64,000 nt of DNA from Atkinsonella hypoxylon (Eukaryota > Ascomycota > Sordariomycetes > Hypocreales > Clavicipitaceae), in NCBI GenBank assembly GCA_000729835.1, contig JFHB01000084.1, positions 1 through 64,000 of the forward strand, given 5' to 3'. Below, one piece after another: positions 36,161 through 48,100 of this stretch; the stretch's first letter is position 1, and each line of letters begins with the position of its first letter. The notes under the pieces are model-generated. The model saw only the letters and a program-made list of their open reading frames with translations, did not search any database and was not told the origin of the DNA. The position numbers and the translations under genes are program-made.

Positions 36161-37765
36161 ATGGTCATAACCGAGCTCGGCTTGACGGTATGAGAACACG
36201 TTCCTCCCGCTAGGGATCGCGACAAACCGGAGTTCTACTAACGTCGAACCTTGCAGGCCGTCTCGGCAACAAGCCGGCTTAGAGCACCAATTTCGCTTCG
36301 GTCCGCCCGAGTATTGTCCTTGCGAACCACGCCCTTCTCAACCTCGCCGTTGAGCCAGCAGATGCAGCCGAGTCAACCAAGATGCTACTCCAATTCCTCC
36401 TCCTCCTCCTCAACATCACCCTCCTCACTAAATACCCAATCGACGCCTCCGCCTCCGAGAAAAAAGGAATCTGCGGGTGGAAAGTTCAACCTCTACGGCG
36501 ACGACTGGGAAGACTCGGTCGACTTCGCCATCAAGTCCTTCGAGGACCTCCCCCACCGTCTCTTCGGAGTTAACCAGCACATGATCATCAACTATGAGCT
36601 CAAAGAAGCTCTTCGAATCATGCTGCGGCAGTTCAACGCCCCCATCGTATATTGCTTCGCCTATGGCTCCGGCGTATTCCCACAAGGCAATATCTCCCAC
36701 AGCGTCACGGAAGCCGAGTTTCGCGCCGTCCATCCCAAGCCGCCCGAGGCCCTCGTGAAAGCGCAAAAGGGATCCCCCAAGATGGTCGACTTCATCTTTG
36801 GCGTAAGCCATACGCAGCACTGGCACTCCATCAACATCCGCCAACACCGCAATCACTACTCTGGCATCGCATCCCTCGGATCGGGCTTCGTATCCGCTGT
36901 GCAGAACTGGGGCGCAGGAGTCTACTTCAACCCCTTCGTCGAAGTAAACGGCATGCTCATCAAGTACGGCGTCACAAGCATAGCCAACCTCGTCAACGAC
37001 CTCACAACCTGGGAGAGCCTCTATCTCGCGGGCCGGCTCCAGAAACCCGTCAAGATTCTCCGCGACCACCCACAAGTCCGCCTCGCGAACCAGCACAACC
37101 TCATTGCCGCGGTACGCACCGCCCTCCTCCTCCTCCCGCCGCAGTTCAGCGAAACCGATCTCTACAGCACCATTGCCGGCCTAAGCTACATGGGGGACCC
37201 GCGCATGGCGCTCCCCGCCGAGAACAAAGCCAAGGTCGCAAACATCGTCAACAACAACGTCGTCCACTTCCGTCGCCTCTACGCCCCGCTCATCAAGACC
37301 CTTCCCAACGTCGACTTCACCACCTCGCGTCGCCTCGACGATGAAAGTTGGATCCTCGACCCGTCTGCCGATAGTATCCTCCAGCAGGACATGGACCCGA
37401 CCAAGCGCGCCAACATTGTCCGCCGCCTTCCCAAGAACTTCCGCTCCCGCCTCTACTTCCAGTACCAGAAGAAATTTGCCATTCCCCGGGGCGAATTCAA
37501 CGAAATGATGCAAGCCGCCACCGATGACGAAAGCACATCCATCAAGCGTCGCCAAGGCGGGACCTTTGAAAAGCGCATCGCCCAGGACAACCCCGAGCAA
37601 CTTCGCGAGATGGTAAGCCAGGTGATTAAGCAGACTGTTTCGTGGCCTAGCACCGTCCAGTCTGCGAAGGGTATCCTGATGGGCGGTTGGTCACGCACGA
37701 TGCGCTACCTCGCTGAGAAATATAGTAAGTGGCGGAGGGGCAAAGCGGAGAAGACTGCAAAATAG
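36161..37765 (+). CDS. tam41: Mitochondrial phosphatidate cytidylyltransferase Tam41
   Basis: Makes CDP-diacylglycerol from phosphatidate and CTP at the matrix side of the mitochondrial inner membrane, the first step to cardiolipin. Exon 1 is 36161-36187 (MVITELGLT) and exon 2 is 36257-37765. The 69-bp phase-0 intron has donor GTATGA, a perfect TACTAAC box at 36236-36242 and acceptor TTGCAG. Without the intron the frame has no ATG upstream of the presequence. The product is 511 residues. It has an Arg/Ser-rich mitochondrial presequence (about 10-45) and a Ser/Pro-rich spacer. The Tam41/Mmp37 domain runs from about residue 80, with the nucleotidyltransferase motif YGSG (145-148) and the VDFIFG block (D187). 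The C-terminus is basic. The TAG stop is followed in frame by 12 more Lys/Glu-rich codons to TGA at 37802. Convergent with syp1. Very sure of identity, fairly sure of the short first exon. Confidence 0.93.
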
Positions 37766-37804
37766 GCGTCTAAATCGGAGAAGCGCGAGGACAAGGCAAA
37801 GTGA

Positions 37805-38256
37805 GTTCCATACGGCGGCGTTACTATTAGTAATTTTTCCTAGACGTATTGATAGAAAGGTGGCGGGCCATCGTTAGGGGTATCGGGGGGTTTTTTTTTT
37901 TCGGGTTTCGGGTGTTTCAAAGGCGCTTTTTTCGCATGCCACGCTGTATTTCCTTTGTCGTCCTGTATTATAGTTAGAGTTGTGCATACTATCAGGGGCC
38001 AGGTACATATTCGGAGGTCGGCCAGAACGCTAGGGAGGGGTGATGTGAACATAGGGCATGCAGCGTAAACGAGTAACTCGTAAGAACAAAAAAAAAACAT
38101 TACTTCAATTGATATCTCAAAATTATAAAAAATGTGATTCCGCCAATAATCAAACACCGATATAGGACACGTCTGCCGGGATGCCTTTCTCCAGATATTC
38201 ATTTGTGTGTACAGTTTTTCGCCTTGTTCCATCAGACGTACGATATGATGATTATT
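37805..38256. other. Convergent 3' intergenic region between tam41 and syp1
   Basis: About 450 bases shared by the two 3' UTRs, with homopolymer runs (G then T near 37885-37901; A near 38089-38098) and AT-rich stretches. A 130-codon minus-strand frame covers most of it, but it has no recognisable domain and probably arises by chance. Confidence 0.5.
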
Positions 38257-41213
38257 TCACTTGCCCTCGTACTTCCCACTCACTAACTTGCGCACAACGG
38301 GGACGTCAACCCACGTCGGACAAGTAGCTGGACCGTTGTCGGCAAAAGGATCGTCGTCATTGAGATCCTTGCCCTTGCCCTTTTCAGACAGTCTCGATAC
38401 TGATATGCCGCTCCCAATTACTTCGTCTTCTGGTGCCGCATATTCCCACCTTGCTTCTATGTGGCCTGGCGTAGGGCACACCCCGTCGGCCCCATTGACG
38501 CGACACACAATCTTTTGTAAGTCGTCGGTAAGAGTGACATCGCCCAGTCGCCAGTAAACCAGGTGCTTGTCCTTCAAATGTGTGCCACTGGGCTTCGTTT
38601 GAGCTCCCGTAGCCCTGCCCTCGTACGTAGCCACCAACACAACATTATGCAGCGTGACTGGTGTGGAAAGGCTACAACTTGGGTTAAGCTGATACTGGAG
38701 CAACAGACCCAGTTTGTCATCCTGCAGCTTCCACACCGGCCTGAGTAAGATTGGAGCATATTGGCCAAGTCGGGGATTGTCAGACTCCTCAGCAAAAACC
38801 TTGTACGAAAATGCAATAGATGTCTTTGAAAGGTGGGAAAGGTCAAGCGCAAATTGATCCGGCTGGTCGACGGATGCGTTCTGGACGAAAATGTGGTTTG
38901 GGCTCATGCGCTCTAGTTTAGGGAAATTATTTATTCGAATTGTTTCATGGGCTGCATTCAGTCAGTACCTCACCGAACCATGCACAATTGTCACTAGTCA
39001 TGTCCAATGAGAAGGGCCGCATTTACCTTTAACTGAAGACGTATTGGAGTCATTGTTAACGAAAGCTAGCTCACCAGTGATGTTGGCGCTCTTGAGAAAT
39101 CCGTCTTCAAAAACAACCGAAACAGTTTCGATGACAGAGCTTTGAAGTCCTGGTCCGGTAAGTTCGGGGTGTTTTGCGTGAACAAGGCTCCCGAGTGAAT
39201 GGCCGGAGCGGATAGATTGACTGTCAGAAGTTCCTGCTACGCTAGCTCCTGATGCTAATGCGTTCAGAGCCGGGGACCGTGTAAAGGAGGGACATCCTAC
39301 TAGTGGTGGTGAGCCAGAAATAGCAGGTAGGACAGACTCAGTCTGAATGGCAGTGTGTCCTGAGGGTGGTGTGTAAACAGTGTTTCTAACATCTCGTCTA
39401 CCTCTGATCATGCTGGTACGTCGAGTTGCTGGGCCCATCTTCAAGGTATTCGCCACACTGGACAATGCAGCTTGTTTAGCCTCTGGATCTTCATCGTCCA
39501 CGGGTTTGTTCTGAATGTTGAGCTTGAACACTTGATCAGCCTCCTCTCCAGCGGTCTTCCGTTGAGCTTCAGTGATTGGGTCGTTCATCGGTGCGCGAAC
39601 TGTGAACCCTTCGGAGTCCTTGGCAAGCTCGCTGGTCTTGCTGTCATTTTGCTGGCTTGGTGGCGGGCCGGAAGGAGGTGCCACGTCGAAGACATCATTC
39701 GAATGTATTCCCTGGACGGTGTCAGAATTGGACCTTCCCACGCCGTCGAATCCGTTAGTTCCATCATGCAGCCTGATTTCTTCGTTTGCAGATTCATTTT
39801 GTGAGAGTGTTGGGGTATCAGGCGTTTCAGCCAAGGCAACCAAGCGACCAGAATCATGAAGATTAGTGGATGATGTATGAGGTGAGATACCTCTGCCGTG
39901 GCTACTTCCAAGGCGACCGAACGTGGAGCCACTTGACTTGCCTGGCGCGAGAGTGCCAAATCCGCCTTGTACACTTTGTCTCCGTCGCCCAAAGAGGGTG
40001 CCAAGACGCCGAAGCTTGGATTCCTTGGGTTGATCACTGTGAAGCTGATCGTTATTTTCGTCATCGTCCAGCGATTGCTGGGATTGCTGGGATTGCAATC
40101 CTCGAGTGGGTGGAGGATGTGAAGTGCTCGAAGTCGTCGTATCTGTACCAGGTAGGGGAGGCGGCTGATCAAAGGATGAAGTGTGACCAGCAGTCGAGGA
40201 ACGCCTAGTCGAGCTTCTGTTGGAAGGTGGCGGAAGTCCAGCTACGGTGCTAGATGCAAAGTCCCTAATTTCGTCTTCTGTTTTCACTTCAACTACGATC
40301 GCCAACGTTTGTCCGGCCACTCCTCGCACGCGCTCAGCCTGATCGATTTCGTGGGTTTGGTATTGAGTTAGAACATCACGAAGATGATTGACGCGAAACT
40401 CATCAACTTCTTGCAGCTTTTCGAATACGTAGGGTGCTGTAGACTCCCATTCTTGCTGCATCGTGGTCTTATTATCCTTCTTGCCCGGTTTCTCGATTCT
40501 TTTCGCCAGGGCAGCCAGATTACTGGACATGTCGTAGATGTTAACATAATCTTGACGTTGCTGATAAGTTCGGAGGGGCTTTTCTAAATCTTCTTCGAGC
40601 TTCTCGGCAAAAATGTGGTGTGATTGAGCGATATTTTCGACGGCATTAGTGATCCGAGACCAAGACGGTTGGAAAACACTGTAGCATTGATGTCTGACGT
40701 TAGTTAAATTTACAATTGCATTGACTGGGGACAGCAAGCGCCAATCTCAAGCTGTTGACCATGAGACAATGAACGCACCCGAGCTCGGATGGTGATGAAG
40801 GGCCTTTACTGGTATGCGCGAGCTTGCGCAAGCCGAGAACATATTGCTCTTCAATACGGCGACGCTCCTACGAAGTGAACCGTCAGTCACGGAATATGAG
40901 ACTTCGAAGCGCTAAGACCTCCGTCCAATGGACGCTTGTACGTGCATACCTGAAGCCAGTCGGCGATTTCGAGGTTGACCTTGTTGATGCGCTTCACTCG
41001 GTCGCTGAGGGTCCGCGCAGCTTGGCCGGGCTGCAGACTAGCCTGTAAATACAATTAGCAACGACACTTTTGTGAGTTGAGGCTGTAAATCCATAGTGAC
41101 TGGCCGGCGCTAATTGGGTTATTTTTTGGGCTGCGGCGCGATGAGCTGCGATGCGAGGCCCGAGAGTGACATACAAGCATTGCGGGATACTCGGTCCTCG
41201 CGGTTTCGTCCAT
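38257..41213 (-). CDS. syp1: Syp1/FCHo-type endocytic adaptor (F-BAR plus mu-homology domain)
   Basis: An early clathrin-endocytosis muniscin: the F-BAR dimer binds curved plasma membrane and the mu-homology domain binds cargo and Ede1-type partners. Exons on the minus strand: 41175-41213 (MDETARTEYPAML), 40950-41042, 40867 to about 40760-40779, then 40678 (or 40724) to 39027, and 38951-38257. Introns 1, 2 and 4 (132, 82, 75 bp) have clear GTATGT/GTATGC/GTAAAT donors and CTAAT/CTGAC/TACTGAC branch sites and keep frame. The third junction is uncertain. The product is about 855 residues. F-BAR is about 5-215 (includes HLRDVLTQYQTHE). A Ser/Pro-rich linker is about 216-590, with a basic KLRRLGTLFGRRR patch. 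The mu-homology domain is about 590-855, with THLKDKHLVYWRLGDVTL-like and HIEARWEY blocks. Start chosen by homology to the conserved RTEYPAML N-terminus. Confidence 0.9.
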
Positions 41214-41934
41214 AATGGGCAAGTCCAAGGGGCCGGCAGCGGAGGAAATATTACGAATGCTAATTGGATAATGCTATGGGATGAAAACGAGAGAGCACAT
41301 GGCGATGCGAGCGACGAAGGAGAATCTTGCTCGTCAGCAGCAGCAAACGGCGACGGCGACCATAGCGAGGCAATAGAGGAGGGAGTGAAGTTCGGGACGT
41401 TGTGACTGGAGAATGAGCGTCAGTGTGGACTCTGGAGGGAGAGAGGCTCGAGCTCTGAGTGGGCAGACTGGACTCCGGAGCTTGCTGGCAGCCAACTTGG
41501 TGACAGCAGACGCAGGCGCAGGTGCAGGCGGCAGGGGTATACGGGGGCGCGCTTTCCACTTCTAGTTTGAGACAACATTGAACACTGAAATAATAGCAAG
41601 CTACTCACTTCCTCGGCTTTTTTTTCTTCTTCTTATCGTCCCTCCTTCAATTGCCTAATCTTTTTGTTCTTCTTCGAAACGATGGGCATCTTGTGCAGAC
41701 GTTTTCTACATGTCGCAGAGGCCAGCAGTTTGAGATTGATGTAACAACAGGTCACCGTCACTCCGGTCCTCCCGCGCTATTGACTCGTCAAGGCCAAGGC
41801 CATGGCCCAAATGCGCCTGGCTCGAGAACGACATAGCAAGCATGGTCAATGTGCAGGTGGTAGTGGAGCCTCAGCATGCTTCAGCTTCCGGAATGATATG
41901 TTCTGCCAATTATCACTAAATATAGGAGTTGTAA
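41214..41934. other. syp1 upstream region
   Basis: Promoter and 5' leader side of syp1, of normal base composition, with a pyrimidine-rich tract at about 41608-41645 and purine-rich runs opposite the leader. Frames of 60-99 codons occur on both strands but none has protein character. No second gene is supported. Confidence 0.5.
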
Positions 41935-41985
41935 CGTAGGGCACCCACCTACGGAACCCACCTACATTCGGAACGCGAATTGCCA
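41935..41985. repeat. Possible terminal repeat of a DNA transposon
   Basis: A short segment with ACCCACCTAC twice, 15 bases apart in start, next to a TA-containing flank. It lies at the point where normal DNA turns into RIP-mutated DNA. Repeated short motifs at an element edge are typical of Tc1/pogo-type inverted repeats in fungi. The partner end is not in the window, so this is inference. Confidence 0.3.
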
Positions 41986-42673
41986 CAACAACAACATTCT
42001 ATTAGCGTTAAATTATTTAGCGCTACAAGCTAAGAATAGCTGTAATTAGTGTTGCCTAGCTACTAAGCTGCTACTTATAATATAGATCCTTAAAACTAAT
42101 ATTAGCAGCAGCTATAGCGGCCTTCTAGAGCGCTAAAAGGCACTACTAAGCCTTTTTTATATTCTTAATATTAATAAATTTTTTATTTAGATTATAAGTA
42201 ACTTTCTACTTTTTTTATAGTTTATATTAATTAATTTAATGCTAAAGGTTTTAAATTTAGCGCTCTATATTTATTAGCTTTAGGTTTTTATTATTTAATC
42301 CCTTTTAGATTTTATAAAATAATTAACAGTAAGCTAAGCTTAATACTTATAGTTTAATTACTTAGTTAATAAGCTAATAAATATAATAGCTATACTAAGG
42401 GATTATAAGATAGTTATTTTAACTATTATTTATACTTACTAAAGCTAGTATAAAAGGTTTTTTAGCTAATAGTAGTAATTTTAATAGAAAAGATCTACTA
42501 ATATTTAAAGAGTAAATTCTAGTAGCTTTTTAATCTACTAAGATATTTCTTTTTATAATTCTAGCTTTATAAGCTTTATAGTAATATTCTAGAAATAAAG
42601 ACTTACTTATAGAGGTTATTATTAATAATAGTTAAAAGTCTATAATTAAAGTATAATAGCTAGCCTTAATAGG
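41986..42673. other. AT-rich RIP-mutated DNA left of Gypsy-B
   Basis: About 690 bases of heavily mutated sequence between the island border and the Gypsy-B 5' end. No domain was recognised on either strand. It may be the inside of a DNA transposon cut by Gypsy-B. Confidence 0.4.
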
Positions 42674-43099
42674 TGTTATAGACTCGAGCCTTAGGCTTAG
42701 GTCTTTTAGTAGAGGGAGGACAGCAGAAGAGGGACAGAGATCTATATAGGTAAAGGGATAGAAGTAAGCTGCATTTGTTTAGGGGTTAGCTAGGCTTTAC
42801 TAGGCTCTAGAGAGAGAACCTTAGCTATAGAGTATATACTAAAAGAGGCTCCTAAGGGAATAGACCTACCTCTAAATATATAGTATAGAGGTATAAAGAG
42901 GCTTTTAGTTCTTTCTCTTTTTCTTCTTTTCTCTCTATAATTATAGTTCTTATTATAAATGCTAGTTAGTAGTAGCTACTAGGTTAGTTTATTATATACT
43001 ATAATTATTCTATAGATAGAACACTAGTAAGAACAATATTGTTTAGTTATAGCAATAAAGGTCTAGCTAGTTAGCTTAAGCACTCTTTTAACCTCTATA

Positions 43100-44271
43100 G
43101 AGAGGTAGAGGAAAATATAGTAGAAATTAGCTAAAAAGTAGTAAAAATTATAGCGCTTTATAAATTAGTTAAGAGCTAATCTCTATAAATAAAGGAACTA
43201 TAACGCTTTATAATAGACTATATATAGAAAAAGAAGCAGCTTTAAGCTGCAGTAAGCTAGTAGCTAAAGGAACTTAAATAGAAGCCTCTACCTATAGTAA
43301 ACTCTTATAATAGAAATAAATAGAGCTTTTAGGCCTAGTAAATAGTAATTACCTAAAAGCTTTAGGCTAATAGTGCCTTTATAGGTATAATATAGAACTA
43401 GTAGTACTATTTATACTAAAGCTTATTACCTAAGGTTTAGTAAAGAGTAGCTACTTATTATAAGGTAGGTAAAGTAAGAGAATATAATATATAGAGGTTT
43501 CTTAATTACTTAGAATTAGTCTTTATAGATTCTTACTAATAAAACTAAGCTTTAATTAAGCTTAATTAGCTTTAATAGAGTAATAATAAGTAGTTTATAG
43601 AATTCTACGTTTATTTTAAGGAGAAAATTGCGCTAGTAGAAGAGGCTAACTAGAATAATAGCGTAAAGTTAGCTAAGTTATAGATAGCGCTTAATAAAGA
43701 AATAAAGGATTATAGTGTAAAAAGGGATATTCTCTATTATAACTACCTTTAGGCAGTAAAGTGCTACTGCAGTATTGCACTAAACCTTAAGTTATATTGC
43801 ATTAAGGAACAATATTAGCTAAAATATAGCCCTAGCTCTAGAGAGCCCTAAAATAGCAACATTAAGATAACTAGAGTTAACGCTATAGAAACCTAATAGA
43901 GATAGAAAGGGAGCGTAAAGAAATCTAGAGTAAGACAACTAAATAAGGATGCTCTATAAGCGAAGTAGGCATCTAAGGCTAAACTTAAAAAACGCTACTA
44001 AAAGAGGTAATGCCTTTAGTGTAGGTTGTTCTAACACTATATTTAAGGATGCAGTTAGCAACTAGCAGAACGTAAGCTAGAGTTAACTAGCGTATAGGCA
44101 GCAGCAACAGACAATATACAGGAGGAGGACTCTAATAAGTTAGGAAAAGGCTTGCCCCTAGCCTTAAGCTTAGCATAAGGGTAAAGGTAACGCAAACAAC
44201 GCAATAACCCTCACTTAGCAGGCAGCTAGAAGAAGAATATAGGGAGATAACTAAGAAAATAGATACATTAC
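43100..44271 (+). pseudogene. Gypsy-B gag remnant with zinc knuckle
   Basis: Degenerate gag frame with TAG/TAA stops. At 44011-44052 the codons read C-x2-C-x4-H-x4-C with all four zinc ligands kept, the CCHC knuckle of a nucleocapsid. It is followed by a Gln/Ala-rich stretch and cut by Copia-3. Confidence 0.7.
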
Positions 44272-44968
44272 TATTGAAAATAATAGGGATTACAGGACTA
44301 GATAGAAGAGGGTAGTGGTCTCTTATATTCAGTACCTATAATTGCTCCTAGCAATTATCACGTAGTGGAAGCAGCAGCGGCCTAAATCAAGCTGTAGTGT
44401 ATAGTATAGATCACGTAAAGGCAGTAGATAACTATAATAATAGTGGTATCTTATATTAAGAGCGCTGTAACGAACAAGTTAGTAAGGGTAGGATCTTAAA
44501 TCTTTCTAGTCCCTTATAGACCCTCTAACTATATTGGCGGGCTATAGTCGCTAGAAGGGGCTTATAGGCTACTTTATAATTTCCGCAAAAAGATTTACTA
44601 TATAAAAACAAAAAAATCAACTTACAGCTATACAAACGAGACGCCTATGTGCATAATTTAATAAATTCTACTAATAACAAGCAACCCTTATAAGCAACTC
44701 TATTTAACAATTATACCATTAGATAGCCCTAATTCTTAGCTTTTAAATGGTATACTTCTTGAATTTCTACTATTACTAGTTGTAGAGAAAATCGCAGTTA
44801 AAGTTGACTATAGGTTAGGCAACTTTGCCTTAGTTAAATCTAGATGTTTGCATCTAGTAACAACGATATCTCTACTAAAAATCAACGTAACAAGACCTAA
44901 TAAGGGTCACGTAATAGAGCAACTAGTAGGCATAAAAATAGGCTATACAGGGTAGCTTATTTTTAACA
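44272..44968 (-). repeat. Copia-3 3' LTR
   Basis: 697 bp. On the + strand it begins TATTGAAAATA and ends TATTTTTAACA, followed by CTCCCTCT. The family's CACGTGA box is RIP-mutated here (CACGTAA). Confidence 0.9.
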
Positions 44969-45173
44969 CTCCCTCTAGAAATGTGAGAAGTAACTAATTC
45001 TATAAGCAACTTAGCTCCTTTAAAGGATATCTAAGTTAGAATCAACTAACGAAAAACAATACTAATAACAGGACCAAATAATATAACTAATAACATAATA
45101 ATTCCAGCAATTCCAGGGTAGTTATAGTTGAATATAACTAGTTATTGTTGATTGTTTTTGTTGTTTTCAATTT

Positions 45174-48100
45174 TTAACTGTTTTTCGTTGCTTTTCGATT
45201 TTTCGAGTGTTTTTGTTGCTTTTATAAGCTAACTAGAAAGCTCTAGTAACTTAATGAATTGTTGATGCTTTTAAATAGCAAGAGGCTTAGTTAGGCTATC
45301 TGCTAGCATCTAATTTATATTAATATAACTAACCTTAGCTATACCTTTACGAATCTTTTCCCTAATGTAGTTAAACTTTAAAAGGGTATGCTTAGTCCTA
45401 CTATATAACGTTAGGTTGTAAGCAGTAACTATAGCGCCTTAATTATTACACCTAATAGGAATAGGAGGGGTTAAGGGTAGCTTTATCTCCTTAAAAAGGC
45501 TGTAGAGCCACTCTAATTCCCTAATAGCTTTAGATAATGCATTAGATTCTGCTTCTAATGTAGAAAGAGCAATAGTACTAGCTTTCTTTGATTTCTAGCT
45601 AATAGGTCCACCAGCTAGCTTATATAGATAAGTATAGGTTGATTTAGAAGAAACTTTATCACCAGTAAAATCGCTATCGCAATAACTAAGAAGGGTCTTA
45701 AGTACTTCTTTACAACTAATAGAACTATTAGAGGATTTAGAAGACTTTTTAGAGGAAGACCCTGCTAAAGGGTGTGGACTAGATCGCTTATAAATAATAG
45801 TAAAGCTTCTAGTACCACTTAAGTATCTTAGAAGGTGCTTAGAGGCGTTCAGGTGCTCTATATAGGGCTTAGCTAGGAAGGTTGATAGCCACTGAACGGA
45901 AAAAGCAATATCAGCCCTAGTTAGCAATATAAGGTACATTATAGTGCCTATTATGCTCTAATAAAGCTTATAATTGGATTTTAAGAGGGGTTTTATAACT
46001 AGTTGCTTTAGAATCCCCAGCTGTATAGGGATAGAAGCTGGCTTAGCATCTAGCATATTGAATCTTTCTAGGGCTTCAAGAATGTATTAAGATTAGTGGA
46101 TTTTAATAGACCTTTTAGACCTATTACGGGTGATTTGCACACCTAGAAAGAATTCTGCTGGTCCTCTATCTTCTATTGGATAAGCTTAATTTAGTAGCTT
46201 TTTAAGCTTATTAATATATTGTAAATTAGGCCCAATTAGAAGACAGTTATCTACATAAGTAGCAATATATATAGATGTAGCTGGGTTATAAAAGACTGCT
46301 GGGTCTAATATAAGAGGTTTAAATCTATGCTTTTAAAGTAATTCTGTTAGAATTTGCTGCTATTCTCTAGGACTTTGCTTTAGACTATAGAGGGATTTTT
46401 CTAGCTTAATTACTTGCTCTTTAGAGGGCTTATAATTACAGCTTTTTAGTAGCTTAGCTACTGATAGCGTTGCTTCTGCAAATTTAACGAATCTATCTAG
46501 GATTTCTATATAAATAGCTTCCTTTAGCTTACTATTTAGAAACGCTCCTATAAAGTCGATTTACTTAACTTCCTAGTTATTAAAAGCTGCAAGAGCTAAT
46601 AATATACACTAGCTAGAAGGAATACTAGTTGCAGTAAAGGTCTCTAGATAGTCTTAACCTTCTATTTACATAAATCCCTTAGCAACAAGGCGGGCCTTAT
46701 ATTTAATAGGATTATTTTCTTTATCCTTTTTAAGCCTATAAACAAGCCTATTCTTTAGAACTCTTTAGCCCTTAGGTACTTAGTCTTTCCCTATAAATTT
46801 AAAGGTTCTAGCAGCTAATAGCTACTTAAATTCGCTATAGGTAGCTTCTATCTAATGCTGCTTAGCAGAGCTTTTTAGAGCTTGCTTCTATATATTAGGA
46901 AGTTCATCCTTATTACTATTAGAAGTAATAGCTGCTTTAGTCCTTACCTTAAAGTATAGATCCTTAATTAAGGAAAATATATCTCTATCTAAATCTATAG
47001 CATTAGCATTAGCTTTAGCTTCTATAGGTTCTATATTAGCCTAAGGGGCTTCTATAGATATAGGGGCTTTAGGGGCCTCTATAGCTTCTATAGGGTTGCT
47101 TAGTAGAAGAGCTTAATTTTCTACAGGTTCTAGTGGATAATTTAGTACATCTAGATAACTAGGATAAGGATACTTAGGAGTATAATTATCTTTGAATTGC
47201 TGCTAGTTATCGATTTCTCCCTCTAAAGGATTATCCACTATAGAACTAATAGGAACCTTAGGGATACCCTATGAAATAGGACCTATTTCTTCTATAATTT
47301 TAACGAAGCTAGTCTTTATAACAGCTTGTTTAGAGGGGATATATATTAAATATATATTAGAACCTAGTGTAGCTAAAAGTCTACTAGGAATAGTTCTTTT
47401 AGCTAGCTTCTGCAACCTAGATCTCTGTTCTAATAGGATTAGAACTTCGCAATAGGAGCCTATAGCTCTAATTTTAGAAAAATCAGGCTTATAGGTCTTA
47501 GAAGGCTCTAAATTAGCTAAATATAGCTGTTTAGGACTTAGTGGTTTAGTACTATTCGCAGTAGTATTAACTAAATCTACTATAGCAGGAAGGATGTAAG
47601 ACTATAGATATAGAGGTAGTTATAACTACTGTAGAGTAGCACGCAAACGGTCTAGAAGTACCCTTATAGCTCTCTCTATTAGCCTATTTTATTTGTAAAT
47701 ATAGGGGCAAGAGGTGCTAAAGCAAATACCCTTAGAAAATAGCTAAGCTTGCAACCTAGTATTAATTTCTGTACTACTATTAAAATAAAGGTGTTTAGGG
47801 TAGCAGTTATACTGGTTTTTTAATTCCTTAAAGAAGCCTTTAATACAGCTATAGAGAGTAGAACCCTCTTTATTAGCTAGATTAAAAGACTACTTATACT
47901 ATAATTTTCTATTAATTAGAAAAAGAACTAAAGGCCTCTTATTGTGCAGTATAGGCTCTATTTTAACGGTATCTCCCTCTATAATATCTAAACATCTAAG
48001 GGGGTTAGGAATAGCATGCTTGCTAGGTCTTCTAACAGCTTTAGCTTAGTTGCAAGCTAGGCAGTTAAAATCCTTTTCCTTGATTTTTGTAAAATCAGGA

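Noticed and set aside
36428..37344. Long frames of 222 codons (-) and 230 codons (+, second frame) inside tam41
   Set aside because: They are shadows of a GC-rich coding exon. The tam41 frame carries the conserved domain.
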